Shown piece by piece: positions 44,901 to 53,112 of a DNA stretch of 64,000 nt (the stretch's first letter is position 1; each line of letters begins with the position of its first letter). The translations under genes were made by a program, and so were the position numbers. The DNA comes from Polyangiaceae bacterium (GTDB lineage: Bacteria; Myxococcota_A; Polyangia; Polyangiales; Polyangiaceae), in NCBI GenBank assembly GCA_016712345.1, contig JADJRH010000011.1, forward strand, positions 2,728,001 to 2,792,000, in the 5' to 3' direction. The notes under the pieces are model-generated. The model did no database searches and was not told the DNA's origin. It saw only the letters and a list, made by a program, of their open reading frames with translations.

Positions 44901-46132
44901 TCCAGCGCTTTGCACCCACGCTCCACGTGAGGACGTTCACGGGCGCCGCACGCGCGGCCGACCTGGATGGACTCGGCCCCTTCGATGTGCTCGTGACCAG
45001 TTACACCCTCCTCCAGATGGACATTGACGCGCTCTCTACCATTGAGTTTGCCACGGCGATCCTTGACGAGGCGCAGTTCATCAAAAACGCCGACACCAAA
45101 CGAGCGCGTGCGGCCATCCGCCTGCGAGCGGGCTTTCGTGTGGTAACCACCGGGACGCCCATCGAGAACCGCATTGACGACCTGCACAGCCTGTTCTCGT
45201 TCTTAAACCCGGGCCTCCTCGGCTCCGCCGAAAGCTTCCAGGCGAAGTTTGGCCGACCCATGGATCGAGGTCGGGACGGGCAAGCGCGCGCAGCCGGCGC
45301 ATCGAACATCGACGCGAAAGACGCTCGCACCCTCCTCAAAAAGCTCATCACCCCGTTTGTGCTCCGCCGCACCAAGACGCAGGTCTTGCCAGAACTGCCC
45401 GCGCGCACCGAGGTCACCCTGCGAGTCCCGCTCGACCCCGCTGAGACCGCGGCCTACGAGCTGATCCGCGAAACGGCGCTATCCTCGCTCGCCGGCGAGG
45501 TCACGACCGGCAAAGAAAAGGGAAAGGCTCGCATCCAGATCCTCGCCGCCATTATGCGGCTTCGCCGGGCCGCATCGAACACCCGCATGGTCCTGCCCGA
45601 CGCACAAGGGCCCAGCTCCAAGCTGGCGGCGCTCGGCGATCTCCTGGACGACCTCTTGCCCAATCGGCACAAGGTGCTTGTCTTCAGCCAGTTTGTGGAC
45701 CACCTCGCGCTCGTGAAAGAGATGCTCGACGAGCGCGGGGTGAGCTACCAATACCTTGACGGCAGCACCTCAATGGCTGCCCGCAAACTGGCCATCGACA
45801 GCTTCCAGGCCGGTGGGAGCGACCTCTTTCTCATCAGCCTCAAGGCCGGTGGTTTTGGCCTCAACCTCACCGCGGCGGACTACGTGGTTCACATGGACCC
45901 ATGGTGGAACCCGGCTGTGGAGGATCAGGCTTCGGATCGCGCGCACCGCATTGGCCAATCACGCCCCGTTACGATCTACCGCCTTGTCGCGCGCGACACC
46001 ATCGAAGATCGGATTCTGCTCTTGCACCATCGAAAGCGCGAACTCGCCTCGGGGATTCTGGAAGGCAGCGATCTCGCCGGCCAAATGAGCGAGGCCGAAC
46101 TGCTGGACCTGATTCGCGGCGCAACGTTGTAG
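41981..46132 (+). CDS. SNF2-family helicase with long N-terminal region
   Basis: Starts at a GTG; 1,383 residues. About 900 residues precede the motor. The first 400 are helical and TPR-like (ALVEGLMFRGRFDDAERRLA, IPEAIAAYDAARTAFLKWAG). The Swi2/Snf2 motor begins near 905 (LRPYQVDGFRWLVRLSRWGA). It has Walker A (DDMGLGKTIQT, about 937), DEAQ (about 1029) and TGTPIENRIDDLHSLFSFLN. In the second lobe are VFSQFVDHLALV, SLKAGGFGLNLTAADYVVHM and DRAHRIGQ. All motifs are intact. It is a double-stranded-DNA translocase that should remodel protein-DNA complexes; some relatives serve in phage defence, but no defence partner is adjacent. Its last 100 bp are echoed at 34018-34113. Confidence 0.92.
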   Translation: MTAPDEPAKLLAAFDPIERSLIELMAVSYQPESATYLATALGKLGLRLDGRAIKNDAVRALADRLKARGILSQGTDLSVPERLAHETMLQLAREGRLEKVAEIVRALRPAQKEPGALTATWPLAVRELRIAVYSKQWDAARALSKELPSSGFWDVCNPFDRALVAQMPADRRSRALAGIVATGLNAAESVEEAFAMFEAEPELTDHEHRALVEGLMFRGRFDDAERRLANHKSIESKVGRAFLLLLRGRIPEAIAAYDAARTAFLKWAGKRNVVFPDRAGLFFVVALLAEGSSASLARAAGLLADVKSSHALHTSYEILREVLLVLDRRKQPDYEHFSPRAPSDVVEILVRSAAALWTGARLSPAAHEELEKLHARSKATGLHWVAAQAADLLSALSGKNEVAAPLLPAGGGMRLAAIVQRGDRWTDTLQKLAEVVAETTPAESATASPKGEPDRRLVWVVSSEYTHVGIEPREQSRTKGVWSKGRPVALKRLYESADQLDYLTAQDHAVRSLITLSIAFSRGYKNEYFNLDAASALRVLAGSPNVLIEMPGGQLEPCEVREASPRLEVTRANGQLSLSLSPRPLNEQQSVAAEKRGPRVVEIVSFAPVHHAIAKVLGEKPLDMPASGEGELRAVLQKLSGHVAVQADLSGQAEGAESVPGDPRPWFVFRTLGDGFLAAGRVRPLGVQGPLAQPGQGGTTLLAQVAGRQTSATRDLGEEARRFESVLAACPGLSACRSADGDFLFPDAERALGALAEIRALGDQAVVEWPAGEALQSYEPAGADNVQWTIKSQAGGFSMRGVLSIPNHKNIDITDLSEYLLASPGRFFKLSGDERYLAITAELRARLDELLGLMDRAGRDLRIHPLAVPLVADLLGPSPVKADEGWRTQLARFTASEADVEIPSTLRGELRPYQVDGFRWLVRLSRWGAGGCLADDMGLGKTIQTIALLLSRATVGPALVVAPTSVIPTWVDEVQRFAPTLHVRTFTGAARAADLDGLGPFDVLVTSYTLLQMDIDALSTIEFATAILDEAQFIKNADTKRARAAIRLRAGFRVVTTGTPIENRIDDLHSLFSFLNPGLLGSAESFQAKFGRPMDRGRDGQARAAGASNIDAKDARTLLKKLITPFVLRRTKTQVLPELPARTEVTLRVPLDPAETAAYELIRETALSSLAGEVTTGKEKGKARIQILAAIMRLRRAASNTRMVLPDAQGPSSKLAALGDLLDDLLPNRHKVLVFSQFVDHLALVKEMLDERGVSYQYLDGSTSMAARKLAIDSFQAGGSDLFLISLKAGGFGLNLTAADYVVHMDPWWNPAVEDQASDRAHRIGQSRPVTIYRLVARDTIEDRILLLHHRKRELASGILEGSDLAGQMSEAELLDLIRGATL

Positions 46133-46312
46133 CGCAGCGTCAGTGAAATAGCGTCAAGTATGACCAGGTGCGTTTGGCAGCCAAGCTGTCCACGCGAGAG
46201 GCGTCGACCGGAAGGTTTGGCGGCTCCGGGTGTATACAACGTTATTCTACCGGTCTCGCCGACTGCTGCGGCGAGCGCGCGCTGCAACACCCAAGTCGAG
46301 GTCAAGTCTCAT

Positions 46313-46354
46313 AGGCGGGGGGCACGCCCCCCGCAACGCCCCCCACCCTGTTGC
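46313..46354. repeat. GC-palindrome repeat (family B), copy 3
   Basis: GGCGGGGGGCACGCCCCCCG followed by CAACGCCCCCCACCCTGTTG. Copy 2 ends the block at 39326-39973. The 46133-46567 gap has no gene. Confidence 0.8.
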
Positions 46355-46358
46355 CCTT

Positions 46359-46530
46359 GATGCGCCGCTGTGGCGCGTCGGTGCGGGGATTCGTTGCGGC
46401 GGCCAAGAACCTCTCGACAGTGCCGGTGTCGAGATGCGATTGGAGGTTTCGCGCGCCCAAGGGGCATGTTTGGGCAACACGGCGCTGAAGGCGCCCCAAA
46501 AATAGGCCAATGACAGCACGTGCGAGGTTT
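46359..46530. repeat. Composite repeat with family A unit, shared with 49171-49320
   Basis: The first part (GATGCGCCGCTGTGGCGCGT and on through TCGACAGTGCCGGTGTCGAG) matches 49171-49258. The second part is a family A copy ending in CACGTGCGAGG. The stem GTCGAGA/TCTCGAC can pair around the GTGCCG centre. Confidence 0.75.
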
Positions 46531-46567
46531 CCAGCTTTGCACGCGCTCGCACGGCGGTGTTCGGCCT

Positions 46568-48447
46568 TCAATCATCCCACCAAGTGGGATAATAAAACCC
46601 CCAATGAAACCCATCCACGAGCGCGACGGAGTCCCCTGTGTGGGTTGTCACGTCGAAGAGCATCAACTCCAATACTATCACCTCTCCCCCAACGACAGGC
46701 GCGCTGGTGGGCAACCATTGGGTAGCGGCCCCCATCCCGGTCCCGGTCAAACCGGCGTCGCCGCTTGGGCACCCCATGCAACCGGAAGGCGAACAGACGT
46801 CAAACCACGCATTGTTCACCGATAGAGGGTTACCCTGCCCGTCGAAGATGATGTTCTTGTCCGCTGGGAGGCCCTGGGCTCCGCTCGCGAGCAAGCCCAA
46901 GGAGAAGTCGTTCGAGGTGGAGCACAGGTTTGCCGGGTACTCGGCCGTGAGAAATCGGAACACAAAGGCCTGGCCAACGGCATTTGTCGGAGTGCGGATC
47001 GACAGCCGCAGCGAAACTCCGTCGTTGGCGCCCACCCCGGACGGGCAAATGCCGCTGCACCCGCTCGATGAAGGCAGCGCCCCCGAATGGGTCGCGAGGT
47101 AGCTGCTCGGGGGAGAGCCGGCCCACCCGAGATCCGTCCCCGGCACCGGAGGAACGTAATCCGGCATCGACTGTGAGCGCATTCTACCCGTCGATAGCCC
47201 CGCAAAGGTAGGGCCGGTTGTTGGTCCGATCGATCCGTACGCCGGCAGCACGGCTGTCTGAACGTTTTGGAAATCAGCCATTTGAGCCGCGCTTGGCGAA
47301 CTGCCGTCCGGGCGCACCAGCTCGGCCGAAAGGAGGCCCCACTTTTTCACTGACAAAGGCGCATTTGGGTCGGCGATTTGGCAAAGATCGAACGCGCTCG
47401 CGAGATCGAGGGGCAACACGCCGGTGAGCTTTTCGGCAGAGCTGCAAAGGGGGGCGGACCGAAATCCGGCGTCGAAGGATCGCAGTCGTCGTCAATACCA
47501 TTGCCTGTATACACGATGATGGGCGGCGTGGCCGGATCGAGGTCGTGGTCGACCAAGGCCTCAGTGTTCTCGATTGCGCCCGGATTGACCTTCTTCTGAT
47601 TGTCGTCGCAGTCTCCATCACAGGTTCCAAAACCGTCCCCGTCCACATCGACATTTTCGTCGATCGCACCGTTGCAATTGTCATCAATCCCGTTGGTGCA
47701 GATCTCGGCCGCGGGTAGAATATCTCCTTCACAGGGACCGAAGCTGAGGCCATCCGGGTTACAAACGCGCTCTCCGGCTTTGCACGCCCCAACTCCCATT
47801 GTGCCCGGCGCGCCCCAATAACAAGCGTCGAGCGAGCCGGGCGCACAGACGCACGGCCCATCCGCGACCGTGTTGTGCTCGCAGCCATCGGCAGCGATTC
47901 CATTGCAGTCGGCATGTGTCGCCGGACAGTCAATGGTGCACGCGCCCAGCGAGCATTGAGGAACGCCCATTGGGCCGGGAGGACAGACGTTTCCGCAACT
48001 GCCGCAGTTGTCATTGTTGGTGGCGAGATCGAGGCACGCGCCGAAACAGCACGTCCACCCGGCCATGCAGGGTTGTTGAACGTTGCATCCGGACACGCAC
48101 TCCTTGCCTTCGCAAACAAGGCCGGGACCGCAGTCGCCATCGACAAGACAGGTAACACACGCTCCGGTTTCGGGGTTGCAAAGCGAACCATTTGGGTTGC
48201 CGACACAATCTTCGTTGTCGAGACATCCGGGCGCACCGCCCGTACTCCCCCCGGTGCCGAACGACGTGGTTGTGGCGGTGGCAGTAGAGGTGGCTCCGCC
48301 TGTGCCGGAGTCTCCCCCTGCGGAGCTTTGGGAAGACGTTCCCGCGGCTCCGGCTGTGCTCTCTATGGATATTTTCCCCGAGCACCCCGAACCGGCAATG
48401 ACAAGGGCGAGGACAGACCATTTCGCAACGGCATTGTATTCTCGCAT
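46568..48447 (-). CDS. Lipoprotein with MopE-like and choice-of-anchor L domains; frameshifted
   Basis: Starts at 48447: MREYNAVAKWSVLALVIAGS with lipobox GSGC. Residues about 75-210 are Cys-rich (CLDNEDCVGNPNGSLCNPET, CFGACLDLATNNDNCGSCGN). Next is a MopE-like metal-binding motif with the DNCNGAIDENVDVDGDGFGT and DGDCDDNQ signature. The frame then breaks at the run of six G on the plus strand (47449-47454). One more base gives GPPPLCSSAEKLTGVLPLDL and leads into a choice-of-anchor L domain. That domain has AFVFRFLTAEYPANLC, TGMGAATQWLPTSAPVVGGE and GDSVALVDGFHWG, ending at 46568. The repaired protein has about 626 residues. It should be surface-anchored; choice-of-anchor L domains occur in large exported proteins of many phyla. 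Confidence 0.85.
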
Positions 48448-48518
48448 GAAGACATCGGAGCAGCATGATCGCGCGCTGTCAAGCGGTGAGCATCGCAAGC
48501 GCCCCTCGACGCGAAGCG

Positions 48519-49167
48519 CGGTGGAGCAAGCCTCTTTGCCGAGGTAGCCGGGCGTGAGGGCGGCGCCTTCGCGAGAACGTTGTCCATCCCGTCAGCGCGG
48601 CGGGCCCATGTACGTCCAACCATAGGGCGCCGGATCTTCGCGCAATGTGCCCGTGGCAAGATCCATCGAGATATAGATCGACGCTGCGGGCTGCGTGCGT
48701 TGGAGCAGCGCGACGACGCGAGTAGGTCCGGGCTGCGTCTCCCTGCGATACATAAAGCCGTTGTCGTCAACGAGAGCCACATGCACGATCGCGTAGGCTG
48801 CCGGGTTTTGGCCGACCTCGGTGAGCGGGTACCGCCCGCCGGCCTGCGCGAGAAGCGCCTGCGCGCGCGGGTCGGCGCGCATCGCTTGGAAGTACGTCTG
48901 TAGATCGGCACCATACGCCTGCCCCGCCGCGAGGACGGCGCCCGCGCGACGCCACCTCCAAAGCACATAGGCGGCGAGGAAGCCGACCGAGAGAACGCCG
49001 ACGAGGATGCGAACCAGAGGACTCATGTTCGAGACGCTGCTCCTTTGGAAGACGACGACGCTATCATGGGTGCGCGGCGGTGGGAAGCCGCGTTTGGCCC
49101 GGAGTGAAATCCGCCATCTTGTGGGCGGGGGGCGGGTGCCCCCCGCAACGCCCCCCACCCTGTTGCC
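48519..49167. repeat. 650-bp duplicated block, copy 2
   Basis: Copy of 39326-39973 with only scattered differences, including the C-run length that keeps its gene in frame. It ends in family B palindrome copy 4 (49122-49167). Confidence 0.9.
48592..49026 (-). CDS. Small membrane-anchored protein, hypothetical
   Basis: A 144-residue protein: MSPLVRILVGVLSVGFLAAY then VLWRWRRAGAVLAAG is an N-terminal membrane anchor with a basic flank. The rest is a soluble domain with LQTYFQAMRADPRAQALLAQ, TEVGQNPAAYAIVHVALVDD, NGFMYRRETQPGP and the end SIYISMDLATGTLREDPAPY. I recognise no family. The paralog at 39399-39832 is the same gene with one base missing. Function unknown. Confidence 0.75.
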   Translation of the reverse strand: MSPLVRILVGVLSVGFLAAYVLWRWRRAGAVLAAGQAYGADLQTYFQAMRADPRAQALLAQAGGRYPLTEVGQNPAAYAIVHVALVDDNGFMYRRETQPGPTRVVALLQRTQPAASIYISMDLATGTLREDPAPYGWTYMGPPR

Positions 49168-49530
49168 CCCTGATGCGCCGTTGTGGCGCGTCGGTGCGGG
49201 GGTTCGTTGCGGCGGCAAGAACATCTCGACAGTGCCGGTGTCGAGATGCGATTGGAGGTGTCGCGCGCCCATGGGCTTGACGCTCGGCAACAAGGCTCTG
49301 AAGGCGCCCCCAAAATGATCTGATGACGGCAACCGCGATGCCTGATTGCTCGGCCCCACGGCGGTCAGCCGATGCTTCTTTTCAGGCTTTGCGCCATGGG
49401 TAGATCGGATCAAGTGACAGGCGGATTGGTCGGTTCACCTGACTGGGTAGGTTGACCGGTTTGAGGCGCGCTTACTGAGCTGTCGTAGGGGTTTGAGGCA
49501 GCGTCGTTGGTAGAGCGATCGGCTCGGTCG
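49168..49530. repeat. Repeat-filled gap: composite repeat, family A copy 4 and a gene scrap
   Basis: 49171-49258 matches 46359-46446, and 49259-49320 is a divergent family A unit. Bases 49395-49456 match 40025-40080, the 3' end of the helical protein gene, so they are a remnant of its second copy. No intact gene. Confidence 0.75.
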
Positions 49531-50781
49531 CTACATCAACTCGTTCCAGCAGTGGCCCCTGAGGAGCGCGCTGTAACAATCGCTGCCGAAGAAGTTGCTC
49601 TTCTTGCCGTTGATGCAGTCCGTCCCCCAGCCGTTGTAGTCCATGCAGACGGTCGCATCAAAAGCGCAGCGCCCGTTGTTGATGCCGAAAGCAGTGCTGC
49701 AATTCGGCCCACCGTGGTTGTTCATGCACGAGACATTGGCATCTTCGCCGCCTTCGCCGTCGCCGCCCTCGCCTTCGCCCCCGTGCCCGCCGCCATGGCC
49801 ACCGGATCCTGTGGTGCTGCCCGAGCCACCTGCGCCCGTGGTGCTGCCCCAACCACCTGCACCGGTGGTGCTGCCCGAGCTGCCGGAGCCGGCAACGCCG
49901 CCGGACCCACCGTAGCCGGCCACACCGCCGGACCCGCCACCGTAGCCGGCCACACCGCCGGACCCGCCACCGTAGCCGGCCACACCGCCGGACCCGCCAC
50001 CGTAGCCGGCAACGCCGCCGGACCCACCACCGTAGCCGGCCACACCGCCGCCCGAACTGCTGGAGCCGGCAACGCCGCCGGACCCACCACCGTAGCCGGC
50101 CACACCGCCGCCCGAACTGCTGGAGCCGGCAACGCCGCCGTAGCCGCCCAAGCTCTCGGAACTTGGAGGATTGGAGGAGGGGTGCCCCGCGCTCTTGTGG
50201 TGGTGGTGATTATGATCCGCCGGAATGTCTTTGATGCCGAAATCGAAGACGAACACCTGGTCAAAATGGCGAATGGAGTCGTTCTCTTTGGCCAGGTAGA
50301 TGATCCCATTCTTAATGATGTTGCCCTCCACACCACGCACCTTGTCGGTCTGCCTTCTGCCGAGGACGTGGAGATCCCTCGCGTGCGTTTGAACATTCAA
50401 CTCGCCGAGCGAGCTGGCTTCGGCCACTTGACCCTCCACGTCGACGAGCGCGCCTTCGACCGGGAAGTAGATCCATACCGAGCCCGACGATTTGTCCCAA
50501 AGGCAAGTTTTGTGGCCCTCTTCGTATGTTTTGTAGAAGACGTCGAACGATTCGATCTCCCCCGTGGGGATCGAGACTTTCTTGAAGCCGATCAGCTTAA
50601 TGCTGTCGCTCGACTCGTAGGACAGCGTCTTGACATACTCCTTCTCGAAGGCGAGCCGGTCAACCGGCGGGGCGCCGACGGTGCCCGCGGGCACGTCCGC
50701 GCTGCACGCCACCAACCCCAACGTTCCTGCGAAAACGACCTTCTTCCAGACGCTCTGTCTAAAGGTGTTCGTCATAACCAT
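49531..50781 (-). CDS. Gly-rich repeat lipoprotein
   Basis: A 416-residue protein with GGGGAG ahead of MVMTNTFRQSVWKKVVFAGT; the lipobox is LVAC. Residues about 25-200 form a soluble domain of unknown family (SIKLIGFKKVSIPTGEIESF, KTCLWDKSSGSVWIYFPVEG, DQVFVFDFGIKDIP) followed by a His run (HNHHHH). Next come about 120 residues of GGVAGYGGGSGGVAG and GSTTGAGG repeats. The C-terminal 70 residues are Cys-rich (CMNNHGGPNCSTAFGINNGR, CMDYNGWGTDC, CYSALLRGHCWNELM). The DNA of the Gly-rich part is a 30-bp tandem repeat (about 49905-50150), so its length is likely to vary between strains. Surface role inferred. Confidence 0.82.
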   Translation of the reverse strand: MVMTNTFRQSVWKKVVFAGTLGLVACSADVPAGTVGAPPVDRLAFEKEYVKTLSYESSDSIKLIGFKKVSIPTGEIESFDVFYKTYEEGHKTCLWDKSSGSVWIYFPVEGALVDVEGQVAEASSLGELNVQTHARDLHVLGRRQTDKVRGVEGNIIKNGIIYLAKENDSIRHFDQVFVFDFGIKDIPADHNHHHHKSAGHPSSNPPSSESLGGYGGVAGSSSSGGGVAGYGGGSGGVAGSSSSGGGVAGYGGGSGGVAGYGGGSGGVAGYGGGSGGVAGYGGGSGGVAGYGGSGGVAGSGSSGSTTGAGGWGSTTGAGGSGSTTGSGGHGGGHGGEGEGGDGEGGEDANVSCMNNHGGPNCSTAFGINNGRCAFDATVCMDYNGWGTDCINGKKSNFFGSDCYSALLRGHCWNELM

Positions 50782-50919
50782 GGATCTCCCCGGTCATCAA
50801 ATGCCGAACGATCAGGGTAACGGATCGCGCTTTCGGATGTCAACCCGTATTCGTAAACAAAAGACAAAGCGAGTTTTCCCGCGGCGACGGCCGGGCAAGT
50901 GTCTCGTCTCCGCGTGCGG

Positions 50920-50942
50920 GTGTACACTTGCCACGTGTACAC
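50920..50942. promoter_or_regulatory. Two GTGTACAC palindromes 15 bp apart
   Basis: GTGTACAC occurs at 50920-50927 and 50935-50942, with TTGCCAC between. They lie about 140 bp upstream of the Gly-rich lipoprotein gene, in a gap with no other feature. Repeated 8-bp palindromes at short spacing suggest a repressor or activator site. The 12-mer GTGTACACTTGC also occurs at 18258-18269. Confidence 0.45.
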
Positions 50943-51046
50943 ATTTGGGCCTTCCCAGTGGTTGATCCCGAATGCGCCCCCCCGGGCCACGCGGTGGGCC
51001 TATTCGCGCTCGCCGAACGAGCGCGCTGGAGGCGGCTGGGCGCCGC

Positions 51047-52249
51047 TCACCGATGGAGGTGGCCCCGGATCGTGCCGCAGCACCGGTCAATCCGAGCCGG
51101 GGTGCCACGGCGGCCGCTGGGGAGCGCTTCAAGAGCGGGGGCCGCCGGACGGCCCGGGCTCAACGGAATCGACGGCATTGCGGGAACGAGGATCTTGCGC
51201 CGCTCGAAGTGGCGCTGGAAGGGCGTGCGCCAAGCAACGTCGTGGGCGGCCGCCCCCTGCACAATCTCATTCGCCACGTTCGAGAACACCGCGTCGTCGG
51301 CCGGCGAGGTGAAGAAGGCCTCTACGACCACCCGAGCGAGATCGTGAGCGCAGTGGGCGAGCACGCCGGCCGGGCTCTCTCTGCGGTGGCTGTGGAGGGC
51401 GGACTCGTAGATGTCCGCGAGACTGTCGTAAACCGCGCCCGTGAAAACCTGCGCGAGAGCGTGGCAGTCCGTCGAAACGTCGTCCATCGTCAGCTCGTTG
51501 AGCGCGGTCCGGAAGCCGTTGGTGAGCCCAAACGCCAGCCCATATTGCTCACCGAGGCTGGAGAGCGGGCTCGGGACGTGCAAGTCGGCCCCCGTAAGCG
51601 CGACCACGTATTCGACGAGATCGAGCTGGCTGAGGAAGAAGAAGATGTCTGCGAGATCGCAGAACGCCTCGTGGAGCGCCAGGGTCTGGGGCGAAGGCGC
51701 GCCGGAGCCCGACACGGGAACCAGCCAGTGCGGTCGGAACGCGTCGAGCACCGCGTGCGCGGTCTCGTGGACCACGATATCGGCCGAACGGCAGGTGTAG
51801 ACACGGGCGCACTCGGGCCAACCCGGCGGCAAGAAGTGGAAGAACTTGAGCACCTTTTCCCCGCGGAGGTACGCCGCGTTGTCGGTTTCACCCGCTCTGG
51901 GCTCGATACGGATGGGCGCCCCGAGGTCGGTCCCGTCGGCCCACTGCCAGGGAATGGCATGCCCGTGAAGACGTTCGAACATGCTGAGGGTCGCGTCGAA
52001 CGCCTCGACGGCAGCGGCGTTCGCGGCGCACGCCTGGGCCGGGCAGGCGCCGCACGGCCCATGACCGGCGCGGGCATTCCACGGGCCGCATCCTGCGTGA
52101 GAGGCCCAGAGCCCGCTGCCAACGAGCGAGGCCCACAGTCCATTGGCGAGGAAGCTGCCCCAAATGCCGCTGCCGAGGCCGCCGCCCCGACAAATGTTCC
52201 CGCTGCCGCCGCGGGCGCCACGGGCATCGCATCCAACCGCCGGAGCCAC
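51047..52249 (-). CDS. Zinc metallopeptidase-like (gluzincin) protein
   Basis: A 400-residue protein from a GTG. The first 75 residues are rich in Gly, Trp and Cys (GGLGSGIWGSFLANGLWASL) with no normal signal peptide. The catalytic domain follows. VVHETAHAVLDAFRPHWL carries HExxH (161-165), and LHEAFCDLADIFFFLSQLDL supplies the downstream Glu ligand (about 194). This spacing is that of thermolysin-like gluzincins. Before it lies EPRAGETDNAAYLRGEKVLK, similar to the edge strand region of such enzymes. The C-terminal part (HDLARVVVEAFFTSPADDAV) continues the helical subdomain. Substrate unknown. A long open frame on the opposite strand over the same DNA is an antisense shadow. Confidence 0.8.
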   Translation of the reverse strand: MAPAVGCDARGARGGSGNICRGGGLGSGIWGSFLANGLWASLVGSGLWASHAGCGPWNARAGHGPCGACPAQACAANAAAVEAFDATLSMFERLHGHAIPWQWADGTDLGAPIRIEPRAGETDNAAYLRGEKVLKFFHFLPPGWPECARVYTCRSADIVVHETAHAVLDAFRPHWLVPVSGSGAPSPQTLALHEAFCDLADIFFFLSQLDLVEYVVALTGADLHVPSPLSSLGEQYGLAFGLTNGFRTALNELTMDDVSTDCHALAQVFTGAVYDSLADIYESALHSHRRESPAGVLAHCAHDLARVVVEAFFTSPADDAVFSNVANEIVQGAAAHDVAWRTPFQRHFERRKILVPAMPSIPLSPGRPAAPALEALPSGRRGTPARIDRCCGTIRGHLHR

Positions 52250-52280
52250 CGTTCAAACCGTGCCACGCCTTGAGTCTACA

Positions 52281-52346
52281 CCAATCGGCCGCCGGTCAGC
52301 AGGTAATTCCGCGTGTTCGCCATCACCCAACCCGCCAGCCACACCG
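52281..52346 (-). pseudogene. 3' scrap of the zinc-ribbon gene
   Basis: Matches about 33029-33094, the 3' end and downstream flank of the zinc-ribbon membrane protein gene (the sequence CAATCGGCCGCCGGTCAG and what follows). With the scrap at 41468-41549, two separate pieces of that gene are present. Confidence 0.7.
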
Positions 52347-52379
52347 CACAAATCACCCCGTCGGGGAGTCGCGCCCGGG

Positions 52380-52862
52380 TCATTCAGGTTTGGCGGCGGG
52401 CGGAGGATAGCCAGGCGTACCGTAGGGCCATGTTTCGGGCTCGAATTTGTGGTTTGGCGGAAACTGGCCGGACGCCACGGCAAACTTCTTGTAAGCCCGT
52501 GATGCCCATCGCTGTTGATCGTAGTCCGTTGTCTTGACGTACTCCTCCAACAGAGGCTTCACTCGAGGATCGCCGGTGTACCCAAGCGCTGTAATGAGCG
52601 AGCCCTTGGCCTTGGCGTCGTTTTCCTCCGAAAAGCGGCTGAGGAGGAGTTCAATAATGTCCGCGGGTAGACCCTGCTGAGCGCGCGCTTGTGACTCTAT
52701 GTCTCTGGCGGCGCGCAGGCGAACTTCTGCGTCTGGAGCGCGCAGGTCCGTGGCTGCTTCGTGGGCAGTCCGGCTTGGACCGCAGCTGATCAGCGCGCTC
52801 CCGAGAAGCAAAATGAGCGCAACCCATCGAGAAGGGCGGACCCATGCAGATGATTTCTTCAT
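52380..52862 (-). CDS. Small HEAT-repeat lipoprotein
   Basis: A 160-residue protein starting MKKSSAWVRPSRWVALILLL with lipobox LISC. It contains two to three HEAT-like units (LRAPDAEVRLRAARDIESQA, DIIELLLSRFSEENDAKAKG, SLITALGYTGDPRVKPLLEE) and a Pro-rich tail (GTPGYPPPAAKPE). GGAAGAA lies 4 bases before the ATG. Probably a lipid-anchored binding protein; partner unknown. Confidence 0.82.
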   Translation of the reverse strand: MKKSSAWVRPSRWVALILLLGSALISCGPSRTAHEAATDLRAPDAEVRLRAARDIESQARAQQGLPADIIELLLSRFSEENDAKAKGSLITALGYTGDPRVKPLLEEYVKTTDYDQQRWASRAYKKFAVASGQFPPNHKFEPETWPYGTPGYPPPAAKPE

Positions 52863-53112
52863 GATGTTCTTCCTTTACTTCACCAAACCGGCTTGCCCTT
52901 GTCGTTTCAAGGATGCGCAACTCGCAGTCGAGCACCTCACCGGGCAACGGTTCTGAGCCCTCCCATCCTTGGGCGTTTACTCGTCGCATGCAACCCCCAA
53001 TTCAGCCAACACCGCGCTGAAGGAGCCCAAAAAAAGTCCCCTAGCGTGCCCTCCGGCCGGCGATTCACAACGTTCCTTCCCGTTAGCCCCGATCGTGGTA
53101 ATGTGCGCGGCG

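Noticed and set aside
49507..50820. Open frame of 437 codons on the plus strand with Ala/Thr/Gly repeats
   Set aside because: It is antisense to the Gly-rich lipoprotein, which has a lipobox and ribosome binding site; the repeats are the complement of its Gly repeats.
50972..52273. Open frame of 433 codons on the plus strand
   Set aside because: It is antisense to the metallopeptidase gene and has an Arg/Gly/Val composition without domains. The minus strand has a clear HExxH enzyme.
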